Below, one piece after another: positions 25,076-33,258 of a stretch of 64,000 nt of DNA (positions are counted from its first letter, which is position 1; each line of letters opens with the position of its first letter). The stretch lies in contig JAAUZH010000012.1 in the NCBI GenBank assembly GCA_014804675.1, positions 91,724 through 155,723 of the forward strand, read 5' to 3'. Below the pieces are notes generated by a model. That model saw nothing but the letters and a program-made list of their open reading frames with translations, did no database searches and was not told where the DNA came from. The stretch is from Lachnospiraceae bacterium. Its GTDB lineage: Bacteria > Bacillota > Clostridia > Lachnospirales > Lachnospiraceae. A program made the translations under genes and the position numbers.

Positions 25076-25547
25076 CTCGATTATTCTAACATAGATCATC
25101 GAATAATGTTTGAATAAATAATGATTGAGACCTTTGTAAGAGTTAGAGTAAAGTTTTGTAGAAAAATAAAAGATAGAAAGCACTGAATTTCTGTGTGAGT
25201 TAGGATTTAAGAGCAGCAGGGAGTGGGGAGGTAATTTTATCAGTGACGCAGATGCTGGTATTGGAAAAACGCAACAGGGAAAGGTTTGGTGATCTGGCGG
25301 ATATGCCTGTTTATAGCATTCCATATCTACAGATTAAAAAGATAACAGCATTGAAAAATCATATATGAGGATTGTAAAGAGATAAAAAATAGGATATAGT
25401 GAGGATAGTTACCAAATCTGGAACAGATCACAGGTGTATTCTGCCCATTTATTTCCGACAATAAGTTTACCCATCCATTTTTTAAAGACTTGCGAAATGA
25501 GACAATACTGAGAATAAAGTTAATCATCAGCGTTTCCCAAAGATATA
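25076..25547 (+). other. Non-coding or decayed stretch after the effector gene
   Basis: ATTATTC...GAATAAT just after the stop may be a weak terminator. One short frame at about 25242-25368 (GTG behind GGGAGG; contains RERFGDLADMPVYSIPYLQI) looks coding-like but is only ~41 codons and is not recognised; it may be a fragment. The rest is A/T-rich with many stops. Confidence 0.35.
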
Positions 25548-25716
25548 TCTTTTATAAAAAAGCGATGACGAAGGCACTGATTATTATTATATGGGAAAAA
25601 TGAATCCCATCTTAGCACAAGAAACCACAAACGCTAATGGAGCGCCCATTATGAATATAAAAATGCAGCTGGAAAATCCCGTAAGAGAGGATATTTATGA
25701 ATACATAGTAGAATAA
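25548..25716 (+). pseudogene. Remnant: C-terminal end of a DUF3427-type helicase
   Basis: SFIKK in one frame continues, after a one-base slip in an A-run near 25560, as SDDEGTDYYYMGKMNPILAQ and ends with PVREDIYEYIVE and a stop. The pattern F-x-K-S-x-x-E-G-x-D-(F/Y)-Y-Y-(L/M)-G and the final hydrophobic P-V-R-x-D-I-Y tail are what I know from the end of DUF3427 helicases. Upstream helicase domains are gone. Confidence 0.5.
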
Positions 25717-25904
25717 AACAGAGTCAAATGGGACTGTAAATTTAGTTCGATTATCCATTTGGATGCACTCAACAGGGCATGGAAAGGCTTTGTATGTTTT
25801 GCTGTGGCAACTAAACTATGACACAAAGGCAGCATCTCCGCTCTTTTAATTATTCAGTTGTAACATATGTATTGTAACCTTGCATTATTCCGCCATCCCT
25901 TCAA
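25717..25904 (+). other. Short intergenic stretch before the toxin-antitoxin promoter
   Basis: No reading frame of note and no RNA signature seen. It separates the decayed helicase end from the autoregulated promoter at 25905. Confidence 0.4.
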
Positions 25905-25943
25905 TGATTGGATATTGACAAAATCCAATCAAAAAGCTACACT
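25905..25943 (+). promoter_or_regulatory. Toxin-antitoxin promoter with operator over the -35 box
   Basis: TTGACA (25915-25920) and TACACT (25938-25943) are 17 bp apart. The -35 sits in the centre of a perfect 9-bp inverted repeat, TGATTGGAT (25905-25913) and ATCCAATCA (25923-25931). This is the expected position for antitoxin autorepression. Transcription would begin near 25950. Confidence 0.7.
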
Positions 25944-25995
25944 AATGATAGAAAAAGATAAAAAACACATCATGCGTTCTGCGGAGGATAAAGGA

Positions 25996-26382
25996 TTGAA
26001 TATAGATAAAAAAGACATAGAACAGTATCTTTCCGCTGTGAAAGAAACTGTTGGAAATGACAGATACCGGCTGGCTCGGAATGCCAAGAGACAGGATAAT
26101 ATCAATCTTTTTCTCGATTATGTTATAGATGAGGCGAAAGTGAAGGAAATCCTATTGAGTCTTACGGCAATGGATTTTTCAGAAATCCTGCAAAATGAAC
26201 ATGTGGGATATGAACATGAAAGATTGTATGTATTTGGCAAGGATGTGAAGCTCTTAGAGAGAAATGGAACGGAAGAAAAAACAGTTTCTTTATATATTAA
26301 GTTTAACAAGTTGGAGAATTATTTTGTGATTGTAATTTCATTTCATGAGCAGAAACATCCGCTTACATATTACTTCAAATAA
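25996..26382 (+). CDS. MqsR-like toxin (RelE-fold mRNA interferase)
   Basis: I place the start at the TTG at 25996. It has GGAGG 8 bp upstream, lies after the predicted transcription start (~25950), and gives M-N-I-D-K-K-D-I-E-Q-Y-L-S, whose LSAVKETV aligns with LSQVKKLV of MqsR. The 128-residue product continues with EILLSLTAMDFSEILQNEH and ends in LYIKFNKL...VIVISFHEQK, the VxISF strand of MqsR-type toxins. Upstream in-frame ATGs at 25867 and 25945 precede the transcription start. Such toxins cut mRNA; here it is paired with the zinc-finger/Panacea protein 27 bp downstream. Confidence 0.7.
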   Translation: MNIDKKDIEQYLSAVKETVGNDRYRLARNAKRQDNINLFLDYVIDEAKVKEILLSLTAMDFSEILQNEHVGYEHERLYVFGKDVKLLERNGTEEKTVSLYIKFNKLENYFVIVISFHEQKHPLTYYFK

Positions 26383-26409
26383 ACAGGAGGCAAATAGGAG
26401 GTGACCATT

Positions 26410-27420
26410 ATGACAGAAAAGGGAAGAAGGGACTTCTGCATTGAATGCAGGAAGGAAACAGAATACCTTTTGCAGAAAAGGGACATCGTAAAAACTATAA
26501 GGGAAAAAGAGTATACGTTTGGAATTACGACAGCTGTATGTGCAGAGTGCGGTGAGGAAATGAGCATTCTGGGATTGATTGATAAGAATATTCAGGAAAT
26601 CGATGGACAGTATAGAACAGAGGAAGGGTTGGTATCTATAGATGATATTGAGAAACTGATGAAGATATATAAGATTGGAAAAGCTCCACTTTCTCTCGCT
26701 CTTGGTTTTGGCGAGGTGACAATACCGAGGTATCTGGAAGGACAGGTACCTTCCAAAGAGTATTCGGACATAGTAAGAGCTGCTCTGGCATCCCCGGCAT
26801 ATATGAAGCAGAAACTTTCGGAGAACCGTGAGAAACTGACTGATGCAGCATTTAAGAAGGCGATGGCGGCAGCGGATAACATAGAGAGCCTGTTCTCAGT
26901 ATCGGAAAAGATGCTTCGGGTGCTGGCCTATGTATTTGAAAAGCTGGAAGAAGTAACTCCGCTTATGCTGCAGAAATTGCTTTATTTTATTCAGGGCATC
27001 TACTCTGCATTATATGGCAGACCAATCTTCAGGGAGGATTGCAGGGCATGGATTCATGGGCCGGTTTATCCAGAGGTGTATGATTTGTTCCGGGATTTTA
27101 AGTACAATCCCATTGATGATGCGAGATTTGCACTTCTGAAAGGTACTGTTGACGCATTGACGGATGATGAGAAAAAGGTTATTGACCTTGTGGTGAATAC
27201 CTTTGGTATGTATGGTGGAAAGGTATTGGAGAAGATTACACATAATGAGGCTCCGTGGAAGGAAGCCAGAAAGGGATATGATGACAGTATCCCTTCCAGT
27301 GAGCTTCTGCCGAAAGAGCGTATTATGAAGTATTATATTGGGGTAAATAAAAAGTATGGTATTGATAAAGCGGACGGCCTGCAGTCATATATTCGCGATA
27401 TGCTTAGGAATGCTTCATAA
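26410..27420 (+). CDS. Antitoxin: MqsA/YgiT-type zinc finger, HTH and Panacea (DUF4065) domain
   Basis: Start at ATG 26410 behind AGGAGGTGA; 336 residues. N-terminus has two Cys pairs (CIECRKE and CAECGEE) as in YgiT/MqsA zinc fingers. An XRE-like HTH follows (APLSLALGFGEVTIPRYLEG, about residues 92-135). The C-terminal half is a Panacea/SocA-like domain: LQKLLYFIQGIYSALYGRPI and AWIHGPVYPEVYDLF are its signature. The zinc finger and Panacea domains would neutralise the toxin and the HTH would bind the inverted repeat at 25905-25931. Panacea domains are known to pair with very diverse toxins. Confidence 0.85.
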   Translation: MTEKGRRDFCIECRKETEYLLQKRDIVKTIREKEYTFGITTAVCAECGEEMSILGLIDKNIQEIDGQYRTEEGLVSIDDIEKLMKIYKIGKAPLSLALGFGEVTIPRYLEGQVPSKEYSDIVRAALASPAYMKQKLSENREKLTDAAFKKAMAAADNIESLFSVSEKMLRVLAYVFEKLEEVTPLMLQKLLYFIQGIYSALYGRPIFREDCRAWIHGPVYPEVYDLFRDFKYNPIDDARFALLKGTVDALTDDEKKVIDLVVNTFGMYGGKVLEKITHNEAPWKEARKGYDDSIPSSELLPKERIMKYYIGVNKKYGIDKADGLQSYIRDMLRNAS

Positions 27421-27639
27421 ATTGTCTGGTATGAAAGTTTGATGCTTTTCATAGAGAAAAAGCTGGCGGAGATGTTCTCCGGGGCGGATGCGGAACCAGA
27501 AGCTGAGACAAAAGCAGAAGAGAAGCTTGTGAAGTTTTGCATGAAATATAGTTCCAATCTGGGAAGGACAGTGGTAAAATATGAGCCATGGACAGGGATG
27601 TCTATGGCTCAACCCCTTTTTGTCCTTTACTTGACACGG
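27421..27639 (+). other. Degenerate stretch downstream of the antitoxin
   Basis: An open frame from about 27439 (contains KLAEMFSGADAEPEAETKAE) runs into the DUF1016-like remnant, but the first part resembles nothing I know. Probably remains of one or more inactivated genes. Confidence 0.35.
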
Positions 27640-27740
27640 GCAGATTTACTTTTCTATCACAAAGAATTACAGTGCTTAGTTGCTATAGATTAAAAATTGA
27701 TGATTTTAAACCAGAATATATGGGCAAGATAGATTTTTAT
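27640..27740 (+). pseudogene. Remnant of a DUF1016/YhcG-type PDDEXK nuclease
   Basis: ADLLFYHKELQCLVAID is followed by a stop, but removing one missing T restores LKIDDFKPEYMGKIDFY in the neighbouring frame. Together they match the conserved core D-L-L-F-Y-H-(R/K)-x-L-x-C-L-V-(A/V)-I-(D/E)-L-K of DUF1016 nucleases, including the catalytic E/D-x-K region. Only about 34 residues remain. Confidence 0.7.
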
Positions 27741-27920
27741 CAAGTAAGTGCAGAGCTTGAATCAACCCGAATATTCTCTGGAAAAACCGCACTCCCACCC
27801 CAAAATATCATTGCATATTCTGCCAAACCATGCCATACTATACCTGTATTTACTGATTAGAGGAATATTCTGGTATAATCATATTATTTGTGCAAATTCT
27901 TTTTTTAGGGATTTTTTTCC
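27741..27920 (+). other. Decayed sequence between two gene fragments
   Basis: No recognisable gene. A frame with QVSAELESTRIFSGK continues from the DUF1016 fragment and stops at about 27860. Confidence 0.3.
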
Positions 27921-27989
27921 TGCGAAATAAATTTCTTAATTGAAAATGGCAAACAGATTATCCCTGTTGAAATGAAAGCAGAAATCTAA
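27921..27989 (+). pseudogene. Remnant: C-terminal piece of a DUF4143 ATPase
   Basis: Twenty-two codons reading C-EINFLIENGKQIIPVEMKAE-I then stop. This matches the conserved E-V/I-D/N-F-(L/V)-I...I-I-P-I/V-E-V-K-A/S of DUF4143-containing AAA ATPases, where it belongs to the nuclease-like C-terminal domain. Confidence 0.55.
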
Positions 27990-28046
27990 AAAAGTACAGT
28001 CAATCAAATAATAATTAACCAATTAACAAACCAAGGAGGTCCACTC

Positions 28047-28502
28047 ATGCTAACCCCAAACACAAAAGCCCCCGAAATCGCCCTAAACGACAAAGATGGC
28101 AATCTCATAAAGCTGTCCGATTTCCTGGGAAAAAAAGTAATCGTATACTTCTACCCCAAAGACAACACCCCCGGCTGTTCCAAACAGGCAGCTAACTTTG
28201 CAGAGCATTTTCCGAAATTTCAGGAAAAAGATGTGGTAGTTTTAGGAATCAGCAAGGACAGCCAGGCATCCCATCAGAAATTTGCCGAGAAATACAGCCT
28301 GCCATTCCTTCTGTTATCCGATCCGGATTTAAAAGCAATCAAAGACTATGACGTGTGGCAGGAAAAAAAGCTGTACGGAAAAGTCAGCATGGGAGTGGTG
28401 CGTACTACCTACGTCATTGATGAAAAAGGTATCATCGAAAAAGTATTTGAAAAAGTAAAAGCAGCCAGTAATGCGGAAGATGTTCTGGAGTATTTAGGTT
28501 AA
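28047..28502 (+). CDS. bcp: Thiol peroxidase, Bcp/PrxQ family peroxiredoxin
   Basis: A 151-residue peroxiredoxin that reduces hydroperoxides. FYPKDNTPGCSKQA holds the peroxidatic Cys44. It is the only cysteine, so the resolving Cys five residues later in E. coli Bcp is absent and the enzyme should be 1-Cys. The ATG follows AAGGAGG. Two bases before its end the frame passes directly into yaaA (stop TAA then ATG), so both oxidative-stress genes form one operon. This gene marks the right border of the accessory island. Confidence 0.93.
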   Translation: MLTPNTKAPEIALNDKDGNLIKLSDFLGKKVIVYFYPKDNTPGCSKQAANFAEHFPKFQEKDVVVLGISKDSQASHQKFAEKYSLPFLLLSDPDLKAIKDYDVWQEKKLYGKVSMGVVRTTYVIDEKGIIEKVFEKVKAASNAEDVLEYLG

Positions 28503-29279
28503 ATGAAAATCATCATATCCCCTGCAAAAAAAATGAATATCTGTGATGATTCCATACCATGGCAGGACATGCTCTGTTATTTAGAATCATCCGGGGAAAT
28601 TTTACAAATGCTCCGCTCCAAATCCTATCAGGAGCTTAAAGAACTATGGCATTGCAATGAACAAATCGCAAAGCTGAATTACGACCGTGTGCAGCATATG
28701 GACTTAAAGAGGCGCCTGTCTCCGGCGCTTTTGTCTTATGAAGGGCTTCAATACCAATATATGTATCCAACAGTATTCACTCAGGATCAATGGGACTATG
28801 TACAGAAACATCTGCGTATTCTTTCCGGTTTTTACGGAATCTTAAAGCCTTTGGATGGAATCGTGCCCTATCGGCTGGAAATGCAGGCAAAGCTGTCAAT
28901 TGACAAGGCAGAAAACTTATATCGGTATTGGGGAAGCCGCCTGTACAAGGCTTTATTAAATCAAAAAGAGCAGGTAAGTCAGCAGGAAAAACAGGAACAG
29001 CCTGTTATCATCAATCTGGCATCCAAAGAATACAGCAAGGCAATCGAACCTTATTTAAAGGAAAACGTAAAATATATAACCTGTGTCTTCGGAACCCTGA
29101 CAAAAGAAGGCAGGGTGAAAGTAAAAGCAACGGAAGCTAAGATGGCACGAGGGGAAATGGTCCGTTTCCTTGCAGAGCAACATGCTAAGGACCCGGAAGT
29201 GATGAAGGAATTCACAGGACAGGGTTTTACTTACGAGAAAGCACGCTCCTGTAAGGACCAGTGGGTATTTATAAAATAA
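28503..29279 (+). CDS. yaaA: Peroxide stress protein YaaA (DUF328)
   Basis: A 258-residue protein with the family opening MKIIISPAKKMN and internal FSGFYGILKPLDGIVPYRLEM-type block (residues ~117-135), plus VINLASKEYSK. YaaA limits intracellular iron and DNA damage during peroxide stress in E. coli and binds DNA. It begins immediately after the bcp stop codon without a separate promoter, which supports a joint role. Confidence 0.93.
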   Translation: MKIIISPAKKMNICDDSIPWQDMLCYLESSGEILQMLRSKSYQELKELWHCNEQIAKLNYDRVQHMDLKRRLSPALLSYEGLQYQYMYPTVFTQDQWDYVQKHLRILSGFYGILKPLDGIVPYRLEMQAKLSIDKAENLYRYWGSRLYKALLNQKEQVSQQEKQEQPVIINLASKEYSKAIEPYLKENVKYITCVFGTLTKEGRVKVKATEAKMARGEMVRFLAEQHAKDPEVMKEFTGQGFTYEKARSCKDQWVFIK

Positions 29280-29324
29280 GGAAAAAGAAGCCATTACAAA
29301 GAAATGACAATAAAGGAGTTAACC

Positions 29325-30740
29325 ATGACGATCAATCTCCCTGAATCCGTAAAAAAGATCATAGCAATTCTAAAACAGGCCGGCTACGATGCTTATGCAG
29401 TAGGCGGCTGTGTCCGGGACAGCCTGCTAGACCGGGAGCCGGATGATTGGGATATCACTACTTCTGCCCTGCCGGAGCAGGTAAAACAACTGTTTAAAAG
29501 AACCATCGACACAGGAATCAAGCATGGAACCGTTACTGTTTTAATGAAACCTGATTCCATGAAAGCATATGCCAGGCAACACGTAAAAGAGCATATCAAA
29601 GAACAAAATGCTAAAGAATTATCATCACCAGCATGGGAAACCTATGAGGTGACGACTTATCGGATAGATGGAGAATATGAAGACAGCCGCCACCCGAAAG
29701 AAGTGTCATTTACCGATAACCTGATGGAAGACTTAAAACGCCGGGATTTTACCATCAATGCCATGGCATTTAATGAAGAAGCCGGAATAGTAGATGCTTT
29801 TTCCGGAATGGAGGATTTGAAAAAAGGGATTATCCGGGCAGTAGGAAATCCGGAAGAACGTTTTACAGAGGATGCTCTCCGTATGATGCGCGCAGTCCGC
29901 TTTGCTGCGCAGCTGGGCTATGAAATAGAAGAAGAGACTAAGAAGGCTATAAAAAAGCTGGCATATACATTAAAAAACATCAGTGGTGAGCGGATACAGA
30001 CAGAACTGGTTAAGTTAGTTATGTCTAACCATCCGGAGCAGATGAGGCTTCTATATACAACCGGAGTTACCGGAATTATTATGCCGGAATTCGATCTTGC
30101 CATGGAAACAGAGCAGAACCATCCTCACCATTGCTATTCGGTGGGGGAACATATTATCCATTCCATGGAAGCGGTGGATAACCAAAAGGTGCTGCGTCTT
30201 ACCATGCTTTTCCATGATATCGGAAAGCCATTAAAGCATACGGTGGAAGCAGACGGTTATGATCATTTTCATGGACATGCTGAAAAGTCTGCTGATATTG
30301 CAAGAGATATCCTAAAGCGTTTGAAATTTGACAATGATACTATTGACCGGGTCACAAGGCTTGTTCTATATCATGATTATAAAATTGAACCGGAAAAGAA
30401 ATACGTGCGCAGAGCTATCCATAAAATAGGAGAAGATATCTTTCCGGACTATTTACAGGTGCAGCGGGCGGATATAGCCGCACAAAGCGATTATATGCGG
30501 AAAGAAAAGCTGGAAAGGCTTGAAGCGGTTGAAAGGCTGTATGAGGAGATTATCAGAAATCAGGAATGCGTTTCCTTAAAGACCCTTGCCTTAAAGGGAG
30601 ACGATTTAATGGAAGAAGGCATAAAGCCGGGAAGAGAAATGGGCATCATTTTAAAGGAAATGCTGGAGCTTGTACTGGAAGACAATACAAGAAATAATCG
30701 AAAATTTTTGTTGGAATATTTAAAAAACAGGAATAACTGA
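29325..30740 (+). CDS. cca: CCA tRNA nucleotidyltransferase with HD domain
   Basis: Start at ATG 29325 behind AAAGGAG; 471 residues. It adds or repairs the 3'-CCA of tRNAs. Head domain YAVGGCVRDSLLDREPDDWD has the G-G-x-V-R-D and D-x-D motifs of class II nucleotidyltransferases. RRDFTINAMAF and the RMMRAVRFAAQLGY neck region follow. An HD phosphohydrolase domain is inserted toward the C-terminus (LFHDIGKP, HDYKIEP). Both window tRNAs lack an encoded CCA, so the enzyme is needed for their synthesis, not only repair. Confidence 0.95.
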   Translation: MTINLPESVKKIIAILKQAGYDAYAVGGCVRDSLLDREPDDWDITTSALPEQVKQLFKRTIDTGIKHGTVTVLMKPDSMKAYARQHVKEHIKEQNAKELSSPAWETYEVTTYRIDGEYEDSRHPKEVSFTDNLMEDLKRRDFTINAMAFNEEAGIVDAFSGMEDLKKGIIRAVGNPEERFTEDALRMMRAVRFAAQLGYEIEEETKKAIKKLAYTLKNISGERIQTELVKLVMSNHPEQMRLLYTTGVTGIIMPEFDLAMETEQNHPHHCYSVGEHIIHSMEAVDNQKVLRLTMLFHDIGKPLKHTVEADGYDHFHGHAEKSADIARDILKRLKFDNDTIDRVTRLVLYHDYKIEPEKKYVRRAIHKIGEDIFPDYLQVQRADIAAQSDYMRKEKLERLEAVERLYEEIIRNQECVSLKTLALKGDDLMEEGIKPGREMGIILKEMLELVLEDNTRNNRKFLLEYLKNRNN

Positions 30741-30801
30741 AACATACTTTTCTTTCTTACTTCATAAGATTAGTATTGACTAACGGATTGGGGGAAGAAA
30801 A

Positions 30802-31791
30802 GTGAATGACAGAGCAGTATCCTTATTGGAAAATTATGATTTCACAGTAAATAAAACAAAAAAGGGAAGAGGGGCTATTATTGCGGAGACAGATAAGGGA
30901 TTGAAATTGTTTGCGGAATATAACGGGCCAAGGGAAAAGGTAGAACTACAGGAACTTTTAATGAATTCAATAAAAGCAGCCGGCTTTTTCAATATAGATT
31001 GCTTTGTACATAATAAAGAAGATTCCATTCTTTCTGTTGATTATGACGGAAAGGTTTATATGGTAAAGGATTACTATCTGGCAAAAGAATGCAATGTATC
31101 GGATAGGGGAGAGTGTAAAAGAGCGGCCCAGGCTCTTGCAAAGCTTCATAAAGCAATGAGGGGAAATTTTACCGAATACCCCATTACCATTTCCAAAGAA
31201 GTATTCCGTACAGAATTTCAAAAAAGGGATCAGGAATTAAAGCGGGTGAGGAATTTTATTCGGAAGACTCCAAGAAAAAATGATTTTGAAATATTATTTC
31301 TGGAATGCTTTTCTCATTTTGAGGAACAGGCAAAGAAAGCGGCAGGCCACTTAAATGAAGAGACAATAAATGTGCTTTGCGACAGAGTGCTGAGAGAAGG
31401 GATGTTTTGCCATGGAGATTGTTCCCATCACAATATCCTGTTAGAAGAAGAAAGCGTTTATGTGGTAAATTTTGAAAAATTCAGGCAGGATATACAGGTT
31501 AAGGATCTGACCTTATTCTTAAGGAAAGTTCTGGAAAAAAACAGCTGGTCAGGAAGTCTGGGAATGGAAATTCTGGATGCCTATCAGCAGGTGCTTCCTT
31601 TTACAAAAGAAGAGGCAGGATACATCTACGCAAGGCTGATTTATCCCGAAAAGTTCTGGAAAATCGCAAATGGATATTTAAATCAAAGAAAATCCTTACC
31701 GAGCAAAAGACAGAAGGAAAAATTGGAAACTCTCCTTGCCAGTGAGCAGGAAAGGGAGCAGTTTTTGACCATGTTTGAAGCTGCCTATTAA
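30802..31791 (+). CDS. CotS-family spore coat protein (kinase-like fold)
   Basis: A 329-residue protein starting at GTG 30802 behind GGGGGAAG. It has the aminoglycoside-phosphotransferase/CotS architecture: N-lobe YMVKDYYLAKEC, QALAKLHKAMRG, catalytic-loop-like FCHGDCSHHNILL and VVNFEKFRQDIQVKDL. In HGDxxxHN the catalytic Asp is kept, while the DFD-type metal motif reads NFE, so activity is uncertain. CotS/YutH-like proteins are coat components. CATAAGATT at 30763 resembles a sigma-K -10 box, but no spaced -35 is convincing. Confidence 0.85.
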   Translation: MNDRAVSLLENYDFTVNKTKKGRGAIIAETDKGLKLFAEYNGPREKVELQELLMNSIKAAGFFNIDCFVHNKEDSILSVDYDGKVYMVKDYYLAKECNVSDRGECKRAAQALAKLHKAMRGNFTEYPITISKEVFRTEFQKRDQELKRVRNFIRKTPRKNDFEILFLECFSHFEEQAKKAAGHLNEETINVLCDRVLREGMFCHGDCSHHNILLEEESVYVVNFEKFRQDIQVKDLTLFLRKVLEKNSWSGSLGMEILDAYQQVLPFTKEEAGYIYARLIYPEKFWKIANGYLNQRKSLPSKRQKEKLETLLASEQEREQFLTMFEAAY

Positions 31792-31869
31792 AAAAATTTT
31801 ATAAAACAGGTTTTTTGGAAAGAAAAAAAATGTTATACTACATGGGACGACTTCAAAAAGGAGGCATCT

Positions 31870-33186
31870 ATGAAAAAATATAGATTGTTGCTTTTTTGGG
31901 GAGCGCTGCTGTTGCTCATGGGTTGTTCCAAAACAGAAGAAACCGTCCTGCAGACAGAAGAAACAACAGAAGAATATGAGCTGGAAAAGGCAGACTCCCT
32001 GGACTATGCAGTTATAGTAAAGATTGATGAAAAGAACCAGGCCATTACCTATAAAAATATTGCTACCGGAAGAAATTATACACTATCTTATAATGGCGCT
32101 ACCAGTATGCAGAATCGTTATAACGAGGAAATCGTGGTGGGACAGCTTAGGGAAGGCGACTTAGTACAGGTAACCTTTCTAAAAAATAAAAAGATTGCCA
32201 GAAAAGTACTGTTAGATAAGACCTGCAGCATTATGGAAGAAATCAATGATTTTTCCATTAATCGGGCTGCCTCCACTATGATGATTGACGGTCAGCAGTA
32301 CGAGCTTTCAAAAAGCCTTGCAATTTTATCCGAAAAAGAGGAAGTAGGGCTGATGGACATCAACGATGCGGATATGTTGAGAGCTCATGTAGTAGACCAT
32401 ACGGTGCAAAGTCTGGTAATCGATAAAGGACATGGATATATCCGCCTTGTAAATGATGAATATTTTATTGGCGGTTTTATTGAGGTGGGACAGGACATCA
32501 TAAAGCCTGTTACAGAGGGCATGCTTTTGGTAGTGCCGGAAGGAGCCTATAAAGTATTGATTACCAATAAGGGCTATGGCGGCGAAAAAGAAGTAGTGGT
32601 GGAAAGAAATAAAGAAACCCAGATTGACGTAGGCGATTTAAAGGGAGAAATCATTAAGACAGGAAAGATTTTATTCCTGATTACGCCGGATGATGCGAAG
32701 CTTTCCGTTGATGGAAAGGAAACTGATTACAGCCAGCCTGTAGAATTAGAATATGGCATTCACCAAATTATTTTAAAAGCGGATGGTTATGCTACATTAA
32801 CCAAATATATTAAAGTAGGACAAGAACTTGCCAATATCGAAATTACTATGGAGGCAGGGGAAAGTACCAATATTTCAGAGGAGAACGAGAATTCAGAAGG
32901 ACAGAACACACAAAACACACAAAATAGTTCTGTATCTGCTAATTCCCCAGTGTCCCCGTCCCTTTCAAGATACTCGGTTTATATTGATGCACCGGAAGGA
33001 GCAGAATTGTATTTGGATGGAGTTTATGTAGGAGTGGTACCTGCAAGCTTTGCCAAGGAAAGCGGCAGCCATACCATAACCCTTAGAAAGAGCGGGTATC
33101 AGACAAGAAGCTATTCCGTTCAGATTGATGACGAGGAAAAGGACATTACCTATTCCTTTTCGGATTTAATTGCAACCAGTCAATAA
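31870..33186 (+). CDS. PEGA-domain lipoprotein
   Basis: A 438-residue secreted protein. The signal peptide ends in a lipobox, LLLMGCSK (Cys19). An N-terminal beta domain (about 35-200) is followed by two PEGA-type beta domains near residues 270-345 (TPDDAKLSVDGKE, KADGYATLTKYIKV) and 365-436 (APEGAELYLDGVYVG, KSGYQTRSYSV), separated by an Asn/Ser/Thr-rich linker. PEGA domains are surface modules; the cargo is unknown. The ATG follows AAGGAGG. Anchored on the outer face of the membrane. Confidence 0.85.
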   Translation: MKKYRLLLFWGALLLLMGCSKTEETVLQTEETTEEYELEKADSLDYAVIVKIDEKNQAITYKNIATGRNYTLSYNGATSMQNRYNEEIVVGQLREGDLVQVTFLKNKKIARKVLLDKTCSIMEEINDFSINRAASTMMIDGQQYELSKSLAILSEKEEVGLMDINDADMLRAHVVDHTVQSLVIDKGHGYIRLVNDEYFIGGFIEVGQDIIKPVTEGMLLVVPEGAYKVLITNKGYGGEKEVVVERNKETQIDVGDLKGEIIKTGKILFLITPDDAKLSVDGKETDYSQPVELEYGIHQIILKADGYATLTKYIKVGQELANIEITMEAGESTNISEENENSEGQNTQNTQNSSVSANSPVSPSLSRYSVYIDAPEGAELYLDGVYVGVVPASFAKESGSHTITLRKSGYQTRSYSVQIDDEEKDITYSFSDLIATSQ

Positions 33187-33206
33187 GGAAGACAAATGTG
33201 AAACTG

Positions 33207-33237
33207 TTGTTTGATTAGCAATTGCTAATCTTATGAT
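33207..33237 (+). promoter_or_regulatory. Promoter with an 18-bp palindrome filling its spacer
   Basis: TTGTTT (33207-33212) and TATGAT (33232-33237) are 19 bp apart. GATTAGCAATTGCTAATC (33213-33230), a perfect palindrome, occupies the spacer. A long spacer filled by an operator is the MerR-type promoter layout. Tentative, because the -35 is weak. Confidence 0.4.
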
Positions 33238-33258
33238 AATAGAAGGAGGAGAATATTT

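Noticed and set aside
25867..25995. Longer N-terminus for the MqsR-like toxin from ATG 25867 or 25945
   Set aside because: Both lie upstream of the predicted transcription start and lack ribosome sites; TTG 25996 has GGAGG and fits the family.
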